A DNA stretch of 64,000 bases from RBG-13-66-14 sp964436465 (GCA_964436465.1 CAYTCV010000007.1:1-64000), one strand, 5' to 3'; numbered from the stretch's first letter, positions 41,810-50,666 are shown. Notes: generated from the letters alone by a model not told the origin. Numbers and translations are program-made.

Positions 41810-42892
41810 ATGGACGGTTCGGCCGTTAAAGGGCGGGTGCTGGTGCTGAACACCGCCTTCCTGGGCGACGTGGCGCTCACCACGCCGCTCTTCTCGCTCC
41901 TCGCCGGGGATGGCTGGACGGTGGACGCCCTCGTAGTCCCCGCTTCGGCCCCGCTCCTGGAAGGGCATCCCCACCTGGACCGGGTAATCGTCTACGACAA
42001 GCGCGGGGAGCCCGGCCTGCGAAAACTCCTCTCCCTGGGGCGCGGGCTGCGCGGCCGGTACGACGCGGTGCTCGTCCCCCACCGCTCGGCGCGCAGCGCC
42101 ATCCTGGCTTGGCTCACCCGGGCACCCGTCCGTGTCGGCTACAGACCTCCGAAAAGGCCCTACACTCCACCCTTCACGAATCGGCGGCTCCGGCCGAAAT
42201 TCACCCTGTGGCGCTTCCTCTACACCCACCGCGTGGATTACGTCCTCGGCCGTTATGAGGCCCGGCGCGTCTGCGACCTGGCTAAAATTCTCGGCCTCGC
42301 CGTGGAGGGCGAGCCCGCCGGGATGCTGGCGTTTTCGAACCGCGATTCCCGGGAAGTCGCCGGGCGTCTGGAGGGCGTCGGGCGTCCCATGGTGGTCCTT
42401 TTCCCCGGCAGCGCCTGGGGCGGTAAAAGGTACCCGCAAGAATCCTTCGCTCTTGTCGGCCTGCGACTGGCGGAGGCGGCGCACGCCGGAATCGTCGTCT
42501 GCGGCGGACCGGGCGAACAGGAGCTCTGCGACGAGGTCGCCGGAAAAATTCCCGGGGCCCTCCGCCTGACGGACCTCACCCCCGGCGGGTGGAAGGCCCT
42601 CGTCCGGGCGGCGGACCTGGTGGTGACCAACGACTCGGCGCCGCTCCACGTCGCCGCCGCGCTGGGCACGCCGGTGGTGGCCATCTACGGCCCCACCACG
42701 CCGGTCTTCGGCTTCCGCCCGCCTGAAAAACATCCGCAGAGGCTGTTGTTTCATGGACGCCTGGAGTGCCAGCCATGCCGGTTGAACCCTCCGCGCGTCT
42801 GTCCCTTGAAACATCATCGTTGCCTGCTGGAGCTGGAGCCGGATAGAATCGTCGAGGCCTGCTTGAGCCTGTTGAAAGGGGTCGGCCCGTGA
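41810..42892 (+). CDS. Glycosyltransferase family 9 (heptosyltransferase II-like)
   Basis: 360 residues. ADP-heptose:LPS heptosyltransferase fold: NTAFLGDVALTTPL at the N terminus, NDSAPLHVAAALGTPVVAIYGPT in the donor-binding half, and a C-terminal Cys-containing segment common in WaaF-type enzymes. It adds a sugar to a lipopolysaccharide-like core at the inner membrane. Its stop overlaps rlpA (GTGA). Exact acceptor unknown. Confidence 0.88.
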   Translation: MDGSAVKGRVLVLNTAFLGDVALTTPLFSLLAGDGWTVDALVVPASAPLLEGHPHLDRVIVYDKRGEPGLRKLLSLGRGLRGRYDAVLVPHRSARSAILAWLTRAPVRVGYRPPKRPYTPPFTNRRLRPKFTLWRFLYTHRVDYVLGRYEARRVCDLAKILGLAVEGEPAGMLAFSNRDSREVAGRLEGVGRPMVVLFPGSAWGGKRYPQESFALVGLRLAEAAHAGIVVCGGPGEQELCDEVAGKIPGALRLTDLTPGGWKALVRAADLVVTNDSAPLHVAAALGTPVVAIYGPTTPVFGFRPPEKHPQRLLFHGRLECQPCRLNPPRVCPLKHHRCLLELEPDRIVEACLSLLKGVGP

Positions 42893-43269
42893 GCAAGCGT
42901 TTCGTAATCGCCGTCGCGCTGCCGGCGGCGCTCCTGGCGGTCATCGGCTGTTTCCGCGCCACCCCGCAACCGTCGCGCACGTACCAGACCGGTTACGCCT
43001 CGTGGTACGGCAGAGACTTCAACGGTCGGCCCACCGCCTCGGGCGAGATTTTCGACATGAACGCCTACACCGCGGCGCACCGCGACTTGCCCTTCGGCAC
43101 CCGCGTGCGGGTGACCAACGAGGCGAACGGGCGCAGCGTGGTGGTCCGCATCAACGACCGGGGGCCGTGGGTCGAGGGGCGGATTCTCGACCTGTCCTAC
43201 GCCGCGGCGAAGGCGCTCGGGATGCTCGAGGCGGGCGTCGCCCGCGTCCGGCTGGAGGTTTTGCGCTGA
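42889..43269 (+). CDS. rlpA: RlpA-like double-psi beta-barrel lipoprotein
   Basis: 126 residues. Signal peptide with lipobox (AVIGC, Cys21), then a compact RlpA domain: ASWYGRDFNGRPTASGE, PFGTRVRVTN and NDRGP with the catalytic-type Asp. RlpA proteins cut denuded glycan strands or bind at the septum. No SPOR domain is attached, unlike E. coli RlpA; a separate SPOR protein is at 50043. The GTG start overlaps the previous stop. Confidence 0.88.
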   Translation: MSKRFVIAVALPAALLAVIGCFRATPQPSRTYQTGYASWYGRDFNGRPTASGEIFDMNAYTAAHRDLPFGTRVRVTNEANGRSVVVRINDRGPWVEGRILDLSYAAAKALGMLEAGVARVRLEVLR

Positions 43270-43286
43270 GATTGCGCGGGTGCGAG

Positions 43287-43967
43287 TCATTCCGAGGACG
43301 CCTCCGGGGGAGGTTCGGTCAGGAGCCCGTAGCTCAGGATGTTCAGGAAGCTGACGCCGATATCGCTCACACCGATGCCCTGCGCGGCGAGCAGCTGCGA
43401 GCTCAACATTGATTCAAAGCCCGTGAGCATGAGCTCGGTCGCCACGAGGGGATTCACGTCCGGCCGCACCTCGCCGTTTTTCTGCCCCAGCTCTATCATC
43501 TCCACGACGGCTTCGATGAAGGGCTCGCGCATCGCCCAGAAATCGCTCCACAGCTCCGGGTAGTCGGTGCGCAGGTCGGTGAGCATCTGCAGGGAAACGC
43601 GCTGCCGCGTCTTCTGGGCGAAGCCGGTGACGGCCGTGAGCATCTCGCGGATGGACGGCCTGGCCGCCGGTTCGGGGACCAAGCTTTTCAGCTCCTCCGG
43701 GATGAGGTCGCCGAAGACCCACAGCACGGAATCGACCTTTTCGTACACCAGCTCGAAGAGCACGGCGCTGACGAGCCCGTCCTTGCCGTCGAAATACTGG
43801 TAGATGGTCTTCTTGCTGATGCGGCACTCCCGGGCGATGTCGTCCAGGGAGGTTTTGCGGAAGCCGTAGCGGTAGAAGAGACGCCCGGCGGCCTCCAGAA
43901 TCTGGCGGCGGCGCGGGTCGTCGTTTTCCGGCTGACGCGTGCGTTGGAGAATGTCTACTAAGTCCAT
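43287..43967 (-). CDS. TetR/AcrR-family transcriptional regulator
   Basis: 226 residues from the ATG at 43967. A TetR helix-turn-helix lies at about residues 20-66 (RRQILEAAGRLFYRYGFRKTSLDDIARECRISKKTIYQYF), followed by a ligand-binding helical domain. The frame is open upstream to 44033, but that would place the start before the predicted transcription start. It lies downstream of an MFS exporter on the same strand and is likely to regulate it, itself or the metal exporter beyond. Its own promoter is clear. Confidence 0.88.
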   Translation of the reverse strand: MDLVDILQRTRQPENDDPRRRQILEAAGRLFYRYGFRKTSLDDIARECRISKKTIYQYFDGKDGLVSAVLFELVYEKVDSVLWVFGDLIPEELKSLVPEPAARPSIREMLTAVTGFAQKTRQRVSLQMLTDLRTDYPELWSDFWAMREPFIEAVVEMIELGQKNGEVRPDVNPLVATELMLTGFESMLSSQLLAAQGIGVSDIGVSFLNILSYGLLTEPPPEASSE

Positions 43968-44004
43968 GATACCCACGAAACTTGATTTACCTAATCCGGT
44001 TTCC

Positions 44005-44033
44005 AGTATAGCGCGAAGTTTCCGGTTCGTCAA
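44005..44033 (-). promoter_or_regulatory. Promoter and possible operator of the TetR gene
   Basis: Minus strand TTGACG (44028-44033), 17 bases, TATACT (44005-44010); start near 43998. Two TCCGGTT copies (43995-44001, 44021-44027) lie on the start site and in the spacer, 26 bp apart, and may be regulator half-sites. Confidence 0.7.
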
Positions 44034-44040
44034 GGCAAAT

Positions 44041-44064
44041 TTCCCCCGTCGGGGGATTTTTTTT
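44041..44064. terminator. Terminator between the TetR and MFS genes
   Basis: CCCCC-GTC-GGGGG (44043-44055) is followed on the right by eight T. It is an ideal terminator rightwards, and on the left side AAATTT gives a weaker leftward exit, where it would separate the MFS gene from the TetR gene. Confidence 0.7.
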
Positions 44065-44080
44065 ACCGTCTCCTCATTTT

Positions 44081-45235
44081 TTACGGTTGAGTAATTTTAG
44101 GAAATTTAACGAGGGGCAACAGGAGCAGGGCAATAACGACGAACACCCCCGCCGTGAGGAAGGCCGCCCAACTGCCGACCGTTTCCCAGAGCCAGCCGGC
44201 CAGCCAGCTCGCGGGGAGCGCCGCCAGCCCCATCACCAGGCGCGTCGCCCCCAGGATGGTCCCCCGCGCCTCCGCCGGCACAAGTTCCACCGCCGCGCAG
44301 GAGAGGGCGGGTTCGAAGAGGCCCATGCACAGGCCGTAGAGGACCAAAAGAATCACGGACCACCAGCCCGACGGCCCGAGGATGGCGACCGCGCAGAGCA
44401 GGATGAACGAGAGGAGAGACAGGACGAGGACCGGCCGCCGCCCCAGACGGTCCAGCATCCATCCGCCCCGGTAGGAGGCCAGCACGGCCGTCGCCGTCAT
44501 CGCCAGGTACGCGAGCGGAATCATCCCCGGCGGCACGCCGGCCCCTTCGGCGTAAATCAGGAGCAGGGAGTAGGAGAAGAGGCCGAGGGAGGCCGTGAAG
44601 ACGAACAGGAGGAACAGGCGGCTGTTGCGGTCGAGGAGATGGAGGGAGAGCCGCTTCGGTTCACGCTTCACGCGTTTTTCGGGGAGGGTGAAAAGGATGA
44701 CCAGGGCCGCGATGGCGCACGGCACGGCGGCGATGAAAAAAATCCAGCGGAGCGGAACCGTGTTCACCAGCAGCCAGGCCAGGAGGGCCCCGGTAAAGGC
44801 GCCGCCGTTGTCCATCGCCCGCAGGACGCCGAAGGCCCGCCCCCTCTTTTCGGCGCCGTAGACGTCGCTCAGCATGGCGTCCCGGGGCGCGCCGCGGACC
44901 TTCCCCAGCCGGTCCACCACCTTCGGTCCCACCATCTGCCCCGGGGTCCGGCCCAGCCCGAATCCGAGTTTGCCCAGCGCCCCGGCCAGGTAGCCCGTCC
45001 AGATGAAAATCTTCCGCCGCCCCAGCCGGTCAGAAAGATACCCCGAGACCATCTGCGCCAGGGAGACGACGGCGGTGCCCAGCCCGTCCAGAAAACCGAT
45101 GAACGCCGTCCCCGCCCCCAGGCCCAACAGGTACAACGGCATTATGGGCAGGAGCATGTCCGAGCCCATGTCGTTGAGGAAGCTGGAGGCCGAGAAGGCC
45201 CGCAGTATGCGCTTTTGTTCCTTGTCGCCTTCCAT
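44081..45235 (-). CDS. Major facilitator superfamily transporter
   Basis: 384 residues, about 12 membrane helices. The cytoplasmic loop 2-3 signature is visible (GYLSDRLGRRKIF), and the VDRLGKVRGAPRDAML segment marks a group of MFS_1 proteins related to drug efflux. A matching loop RGGWMLDRLGRRP is present in the second half. I chose the ATG at 45235 (AAGGG eight bases upstream) over an open-frame start at 45286. The gene is divergent from the metal exporter. Substrate unknown. Confidence 0.85.
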   Translation of the reverse strand: MEGDKEQKRILRAFSASSFLNDMGSDMLLPIMPLYLLGLGAGTAFIGFLDGLGTAVVSLAQMVSGYLSDRLGRRKIFIWTGYLAGALGKLGFGLGRTPGQMVGPKVVDRLGKVRGAPRDAMLSDVYGAEKRGRAFGVLRAMDNGGAFTGALLAWLLVNTVPLRWIFFIAAVPCAIAALVILFTLPEKRVKREPKRLSLHLLDRNSRLFLLFVFTASLGLFSYSLLLIYAEGAGVPPGMIPLAYLAMTATAVLASYRGGWMLDRLGRRPVLVLSLLSFILLCAVAILGPSGWWSVILLVLYGLCMGLFEPALSCAAVELVPAEARGTILGATRLVMGLAALPASWLAGWLWETVGSWAAFLTAGVFVVIALLLLPLVKFPKITQP

Positions 45236-45316
45236 GGAGGGTTCCCTTCGACCGGGGACGGGTGTAGTATAAACCAGAGCCGTCATTCGTGGGTCGGTTC
45301 GGACTCAGGGAACGGA

Positions 45317-46528
45317 ATGGCCGACTTTTTCGAGGTATTGAAGACCGCCGCCGTGGACGCCTACCTGAGCGTGGGCACCTGGGTGGCGCTGATGCTCCTG
45401 CTCTTCGGCTGGCTCGAGGTGCGCACCGCCGGGGGCATCGTGCGGGGGATGCGGAAGTTCCGGCGGTGGCAGCCGGTGTTCGGCGCGCTGCTGGGCGTCT
45501 CCCCCGGCTGCGGCGGCGCCATCTTCATGATGCCGCTGTTCGTCAACGGCACCGTCACCTTCGGCACCGTCGTCGCCACCCTCCTGGCCACCATGGGCGA
45601 CAGCTCCTGGGTCATCTTCAGCCGCCTGCCGGGCCACGCCCTGGTCATCCACGGCATCAGCTTCACCGTCGGCGTCGCCACGGGGTACCTGGTGGATGCC
45701 CTGGGCATCGGGAAAAACCTGCTCAAGGGCCGGGAGAACGAGGCCATGGCCGCCATCACCGAACAGGTCCATCGAGGCGAGGCGTGCCTGCTGCCCGGCT
45801 TCGAGCACACCGAGCCCGCGGGAATGGAGGCCGTCCTGCACTCCAGGACTCACATCAAGCCCCGGAGCCTCTTCTACCGCATCACCCACAACCTGTTCTG
45901 GCTCGTCTGGGGCCTCTTCCTGGCCGGGTTCGTCCTCACCTTCCTGTCCCAGATGCTCCAGATTCCCGCCTTGACGATTGACGGCTGGTTCGGCTTCCCA
46001 CTCTTCGAGATTTTCGGGATTGTCGGCGCCGTGGTTTGCCTGGCCTGGATGATTTTCTCCAAGAAATTCCTCCGCGACGACACCCACGAGGAGGACGAGG
46101 AGAAGGCCCAGAATTTCCGCGAGATGCTCATCCACAACGCCGAGGACACCGCCTTCGTGGTGGTGTGGGTCACCGCGGCCTACTTCGCCTTCTACGCCTT
46201 CAACGCCTGGAGCGGGGTGGACATGACCGCGTTGGTGCGCGCCGCCGGAGCGTGGGCGGTCATCGGCGGGGCGGTCATCGGCCTCATCCCCGGCTGCGGA
46301 CCGCAAATCGTCGTCACCACCCTCTTCATCCAGGGGATGGTCCCCTTCAGCGTACTCATCGCCAACGTGCTGTCCCAGGACGGCGACGCCCTTTTCCCGC
46401 TGTTGAGCCTGCACAAAAAAAGCGCCTTTCTGGCGACGCTGGTGACCACGGTGCCGGCGATTGTGGTGGGGCTGGGATTCCATTACCTGTTGCCCGGTTT
46501 CATGGCCGCGCCGCCGCCGGTTCCGTAG
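45317..46528 (+). CDS. ArsP_2-type 10-TM heavy-metal exporter
   Basis: 403 residues. Two repeated halves each carry a PGCG motif: GVSPGCGGAIFMMPLF and GLIPGCGPQIVVTTLF. This is the hallmark of the PF11449-like 'putative 10TM heavy-metal exporter' family; members are linked to arsenic or manganese, but the substrate here is unknown. A charged cytoplasmic loop lies in the middle (DDTHEEDEEKAQ). AGGG precedes the ATG at 45317. Upstream codons in frame belong to the antisense of the MFS gene and were excluded. Confidence 0.82.
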   Translation: MADFFEVLKTAAVDAYLSVGTWVALMLLLFGWLEVRTAGGIVRGMRKFRRWQPVFGALLGVSPGCGGAIFMMPLFVNGTVTFGTVVATLLATMGDSSWVIFSRLPGHALVIHGISFTVGVATGYLVDALGIGKNLLKGRENEAMAAITEQVHRGEACLLPGFEHTEPAGMEAVLHSRTHIKPRSLFYRITHNLFWLVWGLFLAGFVLTFLSQMLQIPALTIDGWFGFPLFEIFGIVGAVVCLAWMIFSKKFLRDDTHEEDEEKAQNFREMLIHNAEDTAFVVVWVTAAYFAFYAFNAWSGVDMTALVRAAGAWAVIGGAVIGLIPGCGPQIVVTTLFIQGMVPFSVLIANVLSQDGDALFPLLSLHKKSAFLATLVTTVPAIVVGLGFHYLLPGFMAAPPPVP

Positions 46529-46584
46529 TGAATTAAAAATCCCCCCCTCGGCCCCTATGGGGCGTGAGGCTCTTATACTGGCGG

Positions 46585-46622
46585 TAGACACGGCGGGGAT
46601 TGAAATCCCCGCCCTACATATA
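46585..46622. repeat. Dispersed intergenic repeat, last module only
   Basis: GGCGGGGAT (46592-46600), TGAA, ATCCCCGCC (46605-46613), followed by ctacat. Identical stem and loop to the copies at 28.1 and 28.4 kb. It lies between the converging metal exporter and barrel genes and could act as a terminator. Confidence 0.85.
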
Positions 46623-46639
46623 TCATCGACCGGGGCAAC

Positions 46640-47233
46640 CTACGGCATCCCAATATACACCGCCAGGCCCACGTAGGCGCTGCCCTCGAAAACGTCGTTA
46701 TCGTTCAGGAACAGGCTGTACCCGCCCTGGAGGCCAATCCCGATGAAGGGATTCGGCTTTAACATCACCTCGATGCAGGGGTCCACCAGCCAGAAGCCGG
46801 ACTCGTAGAGCTCGTAGCGGTACTCGTGGTCCGGGTAGCTCTCGACGAGGCGCCGGAAATTGTACCCCCCGCCGCCCAGAAGGACCGGCATAGAGACGGT
46901 GAGCCAGTCGGAGAGCGCGAGATACGGCTCCACGGTCAGGCCGCCGAAGCCGACGCCCGAATCGTTGTTCGCCTCGTCCGTCTCGCCGAGGACGGTCACG
47001 GACCCGCCGCCGCAGCCGCCGAGGCGCAGCCAGTCGTTCACCGCGCCGAAGCCCCGCCCGCCCAGCACGAGGAAGTTGCCCCCGAAGCTCGGCGAGATGT
47101 CGGCCAAGTCGTAGAAGTAGTAGCGGACGAAGGGACCGCCGCCGGCGTAGGAACCGGAGTATCCGCCGTCGGGGCCCACGTCGGCCGAGGCTGCCACCGC
47201 GGCCAGTGTCAGGACTACCGCAATCCATCTCAT
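46640..47233 (-). CDS. Secreted, probably outer-membrane, beta-rich protein
   Basis: 197 residues. A signal peptide (WIAVVLTLAAVAASA) is followed by Gly-rich beta-strand patterns (FGGNFLVLGGRGFG, LGGGGYNF) ending in a short strand VGLAVYIGMP. The pattern fits a small eight-to-ten-strand barrel. Family not recognised. Convergent with the metal exporter; starts after a 69-base gap behind capA. Confidence 0.65.
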   Translation of the reverse strand: MRWIAVVLTLAAVAASADVGPDGGYSGSYAGGGPFVRYYFYDLADISPSFGGNFLVLGGRGFGAVNDWLRLGGCGGGSVTVLGETDEANNDSGVGFGGLTVEPYLALSDWLTVSMPVLLGGGGYNFRRLVESYPDHEYRYELYESGFWLVDPCIEVMLKPNPFIGIGLQGGYSLFLNDNDVFEGSAYVGLAVYIGMP

Positions 47234-47302
47234 GCCGCCCCCCCCTTTTCCATGGTAGAGGGTAATTGTAAAAGTCTAGCGCCAAACGGCTCCGATTTCC
47301 GG

Positions 47303-48370
47303 TCAATTTTCTCCCAACTCGACGCGGGTCGTCTCCAGACCCAGGCGTTTGAGAATCTCATCCGCCGCGAGGCCGTCCACCGGCTCGGGCTGGAAATCCG
47401 CGTTGATTTGGAGCGGGTGGATGTAGGCCCGGCGCGGCTCGTCTCCCCGCAGGAGCACCTCCACCGCCGCCGTCTGGGCGGAGTCGTAGTTCCAGGGCTG
47501 GTCGAAGACGTAGTTGCCCAGCGAATAGCAGATGAGCCGGCCCCGGTATATTTCTATAGGTTCGAGGACGTGGGGGTGGTGCCCGACGACGATGTCGGCG
47601 CCGGCGTCGATGGCGGCGTGGGCGAAATCGCGCTGCAGGGCGTTTTCCCGCGGGGCGTACTCGTCGCCGGCGTGGAGGCTGACCACCACCACGTCGGCCT
47701 CGTCCTCCGCCCGGGCCAGGTCCTCCCGGAGCCGGTCCAGACCCCAGGCCGAATGGCCCGGCGCGTCGGCGGTCGCGGTCAGGGATTCGGCGGCGGTGTA
47801 GGAGCAGAAGGCGACAGTCGGTCCCCGCGTCGCCACGATGGTGGGCCGGTGGGCCTCCGCCAAATTATGCCCCCCGCCGGACGGCGCTATGCCGTTGGCG
47901 CGCAGCAGGTCCACCGTATACGCCATGCCCGCGCGACCCACGTTGCCCGCATGGTTGTTGGCCACCGAAAGCGCGTCGAAGCCGGCCACCCGGAGCGCAT
48001 CCACCTGTTCGGGGCGGAGCTGGAACACGAGGTGGGCGGGGTTCGGGGTCGGTTTTTCGGAAAAGAGCGATTCGAGGTTGGCGAAGGCGATGTCGGCGTT
48101 GACCGTCAGGTAGAGATTCCGTCGAAAGGGCCAGGCCGTGTCGCCGACCACCTCGGATTTTTCCCGCACCCCCCGCGCCAGCATCACGTCGCCGCAGAGG
48201 ACGATGCTGGTGGTGGCCGTTTCGGGCGGAGGGGCGAGGACGCCGTAGTTGCGGAGCCCGCGCGGGGGCTCCATGAGTTTCGAGCCGAAAAAAAGCCCGG
48301 CCCAGACGAGCGCCGAGACCAGGGCCAGGGCCACCAGGGACACCCACCAGGGCAGGGTCCGTCGGGTCAT
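47303..48370 (-). CDS. CapA-family (PGA_cap) metallophosphoesterase-like protein
   Basis: 355 residues. An N-terminal membrane anchor (about 9-30) precedes a CapA domain: LCGDVMLARG, FANLESLF, ANNHAGNVG and GHHPHVLEP carry the metal-binding Asp, Asn and His residues. CapA is needed for poly-gamma-glutamate capsule synthesis in Bacillus; related proteins occur widely with unknown roles. No capBC genes are seen. Its start overlaps the degenerate ABC ATPase gene (ATGA), last of a five-gene operon. Confidence 0.88.
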   Translation of the reverse strand: MTRRTLPWWVSLVALALVSALVWAGLFFGSKLMEPPRGLRNYGVLAPPPETATTSIVLCGDVMLARGVREKSEVVGDTAWPFRRNLYLTVNADIAFANLESLFSEKPTPNPAHLVFQLRPEQVDALRVAGFDALSVANNHAGNVGRAGMAYTVDLLRANGIAPSGGGHNLAEAHRPTIVATRGPTVAFCSYTAAESLTATADAPGHSAWGLDRLREDLARAEDEADVVVVSLHAGDEYAPRENALQRDFAHAAIDAGADIVVGHHPHVLEPIEIYRGRLICYSLGNYVFDQPWNYDSAQTAAVEVLLRGDEPRRAYIHPLQINADFQPEPVDGLAADEILKRLGLETTRVELGEN

Positions 48371-48903
48371 GGACGACCCCCGGTCGGCTCATTGCGCCAA
48401 CCGGCGAGCGGCTCGGCGGAGGTGAGGAGGATGCCGCAGTCCGTTTTTTTCAGGGCCTCGAGCACCCGTTCCGCATCGGCGGTGCCCAACGGGGCGAGCG
48501 CCTGGTCCAGGGCCAGAAAGGCGTGGCCCCGGCCGAGAATTCTTGCCAGATGCAGGAGCTGGTTCTCGCCCGTGGAGAAGGGTCCCTCCCGGCCGATAAG
48601 TTTTTCGACGCCGAGCAGGCGGGCGGTATCGGCTTCGATGTTCGGTGCGCGGCCCAGGGGGGGAGCGGGGAACGGCAGATAACCCACCGGGGCGGTCGCC
48701 CGGCCGTCGGGCGGCGGGTAAGGCACTCCGTCCAGGGTCAGGCCGCCCGCGTCGGGTGAAAGGACGCCGGCCAGCAACCGACAGAGGGTCGTCCGGCCGG
48801 AGCCCGGTCCGCCGGTAACGCAGACTCGGTCGCCCGACGTAATTTTCAGGGAATACGCGCCCAGAGGTGAGGGGCCCCGTCCCACCAATTGCAGCTCAGC
48901 CAC
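48367..48903 (-). CDS. Degenerate ABC-type ATPase-like protein
   Basis: 178 residues, short for an ABC ATPase. The fold is recognisable: GGPGSGRTT (31-39) at the Walker A site, FSTGENQLLHLARIL (109-123) at the signature and FLALDQALAPL (129-139) at Walker B. But the Walker A lysine is Arg37, the catalytic glutamate is Gln134, and the H-loop His is missing (LLTSAEP). ATP hydrolysis is unlikely. No permease lies beside it. It overlaps the glycosyltransferase before it by eight bases and capA after it by four. Confidence 0.75.
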   Translation of the reverse strand: MAELQLVGRGPSPLGAYSLKITSGDRVCVTGGPGSGRTTLCRLLAGVLSPDAGGLTLDGVPYPPPDGRATAPVGYLPFPAPPLGRAPNIEADTARLLGVEKLIGREGPFSTGENQLLHLARILGRGHAFLALDQALAPLGTADAERVLEALKKTDCGILLTSAEPLAGWRNEPTGGRP

Positions 48904-50011
48904 GGTGCAGCCGCTCGACGGTCTCGAGCACCGCGTCGGTGCCGATGGCCTCCACGCAGGAGGGGCTGATGTCGCAGACGCGCCGGTAACATGGGGCGCA
49001 GTCGAAGTCGGTTACCAGCTTTTCCCCCAGGCCGTAGAGGTCGATTTCCCGGGGGCTGGTGGGCCCGAAGAGGGCCGCGACGGGGGTTCCAACGGCCAGC
49101 GCCACGTGCAACCCCAGGGTGTCGCCGGTGACCACGGCGTCGCATTTTTCCGCCAGGGCGGCGAAGCGGAGCAGCGGATTGTCGCTCCCCCCGGCCAGGG
49201 CGTTGGGAGCCTCCGCCAAAATCTCCATCACCCGGGCTTCAGCGGGGCCGCCGAGAATCAGAAAGTTCCATCCCGGCCTCAGGGACATGAGCTCGGCGTA
49301 CCGTCCGGGCGGCCAGTTCTTGTGGGCGAAAATCCCGCCCGCGCCTATGTTCAGGCCGATGAGCCGCGCGCCGGGGTCCAGGCCCTTTTCCTTCAACTCC
49401 CGCTCCAGAATCTCCGCCGCCGTCCGCCGGTCCTCCTCGGACGGCCGAAGTTCGTACCGCTCGCCCCGGTAATCCAGCGCCAGCGCCTCGGCCAGCAGTT
49501 CCTGGTACGAGCGCGTGTTTTTCGAAAATTTCTCCTCGTCGTCCAGCCCCAGCCGCCAGTAATAGTCCGCCTCCGGATTCGCCGGGACCAGGGCGCCGCG
49601 CCCGTCGTGGGTGAAGCCCCACCGTTTCTCCGCCTCCACCGAGAGACCCAGTCCCGTGGCCGCGGGCTCCTTGTCCAGGACGTACACCGCGTCGAAGCGC
49701 CGCCCGCGCAGGCCGACGGTCGTCTCGAGGTCCAGCGGCAAGGCTCGGTCTACCAGCGGCTGATTCGCCACCAGGTCCAGGGCCCGGGGGTGGGTGACCC
49801 AGGTGAAAAAGGCGTCTTCGCCGTGACGCCGCCGGAGGACGGGCAGGAGGGCGACGGTGCGCAGGACGTCGCCCAGGGCGCCCAGCTTGATGACCAGAAC
49901 CTCCGCGCCGCGCGGGGCGTGGTGCGGGCAGTCCGGGCACAGACGCTTGAACCGGCAGGGCCGGTCGCCCAGATACCAGCGGCAGTCGGTGCTGGCGAAC
50001 CAGTCGGTCAT
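48896..50011 (-). CDS. Glycosyltransferase family 9 with N-terminal Cys cluster
   Basis: 371 residues from the ATG at 50011. The N terminus has a four-Cys cluster (C-x8-C-x5-C-x2-C, residues about 9-26), seen in a subgroup of these enzymes. The GT9 fold follows: VIKLGALGDVLRTVALLP, LNIGAGGIFAHKNWP, GDTLGLHVALAVGTPVAALFGPT. It transfers a heptose or similar sugar to a cell-envelope glycan. The longer frame to 50170 overlaps the SPOR gene. Second such enzyme in the window. Confidence 0.87.
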   Translation of the reverse strand: MTDWFASTDCRWYLGDRPCRFKRLCPDCPHHAPRGAEVLVIKLGALGDVLRTVALLPVLRRRHGEDAFFTWVTHPRALDLVANQPLVDRALPLDLETTVGLRGRRFDAVYVLDKEPAATGLGLSVEAEKRWGFTHDGRGALVPANPEADYYWRLGLDDEEKFSKNTRSYQELLAEALALDYRGERYELRPSEEDRRTAAEILERELKEKGLDPGARLIGLNIGAGGIFAHKNWPPGRYAELMSLRPGWNFLILGGPAEARVMEILAEAPNALAGGSDNPLLRFAALAEKCDAVVTGDTLGLHVALAVGTPVAALFGPTSPREIDLYGLGEKLVTDFDCAPCYRRVCDISPSCVEAIGTDAVLETVERLHRG

Positions 50012-50042
50012 CTTCCGCCCGCGGGTGAATCGGCGAGGTACG

Positions 50043-50666
50043 TCACTGGGCCGGTTGACCGGGGATGTAGGGCGAGAGGCCGTACTTCTCCTGGAGCTCA
50101 CCGGCCGTTTTGGCGGCCTCCGTCCGGTCGTGGAACGGCCCGACCCGGACGCGGTACAGCGGCTTTTCATCGGAGGCCTGGGGCTCGACGACGTAGGCCC
50201 GATACCCGTCGGCGCCCAGCTTGTCCGCCAGGCTGCGGGCGTTCTCCGCCTCGCCGAAGGCCCCCACCTGGACCGAGTAGGTCACGTTACCGCCGGTGGA
50301 GCCGTTTGTCGTAGTGGTGTGCTGGCCGTCGCCCTCCATGATGTTGACCAGCTCGGGCGGAAGCTCCAGGGGCTTTTCTTCGGGCGTCTCGCCCTCGGCC
50401 ACCTCGCTCGGCATGACGACGAGCTCCCCTTCACTGGTGTAGAAGACGAGCTCGCGGGTGTTTTCCCCGTCGGGGTTCACGTCGGGGGCCTCTTGGAGCA
50501 CCTCCTGGGCATCCTCGCCCTCGTGGGTGGCCTTTTCGCAGGTCTGGGTGAGGAGGAAGGTCCCTCCGGCGACGATGATGACCAGGGCCAGAATCATTCC
50601 GGTAAAGCCTACCCCGGCCTTTTTCCTCGCGGGCGGCATCGGCTCGCCATACTGGAAATTATCCAC
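50043..50666 (-). CDS. SPOR-domain membrane protein
   Basis: 207 residues. A short cytoplasmic tail, one membrane helix (about 22-43), an acidic linker, and a C-terminal SPOR domain (YSVQVGAFGEAENARSLADKL ... YRVRVGPFHDRTEA). SPOR domains bind denuded peptidoglycan at division sites. The start is GTG at 50666, with a strong AGGAGG six bases upstream; it overlaps the DUF362 gene by eight bases. The ATGs at 50690 and 50639 have no SD. Confidence 0.85.
   Translation of the reverse strand: MDNFQYGEPMPPARKKAGVGFTGMILALVIIVAGGTFLLTQTCEKATHEGEDAQEVLQEAPDVNPDGENTRELVFYTSEGELVVMPSEVAEGETPEEKPLELPPELVNIMEGDGQHTTTTNGSTGGNVTYSVQVGAFGEAENARSLADKLGADGYRAYVVEPQASDEKPLYRVRVGPFHDRTEAAKTAGELQEKYGLSPYIPGQPAQ

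Noticed and set aside
44087..45316. Plus-strand extension of the metal exporter frame back to 44087
   Set aside because: This part is antisense to the MFS gene. The conserved protein begins at the ATG at 45317.
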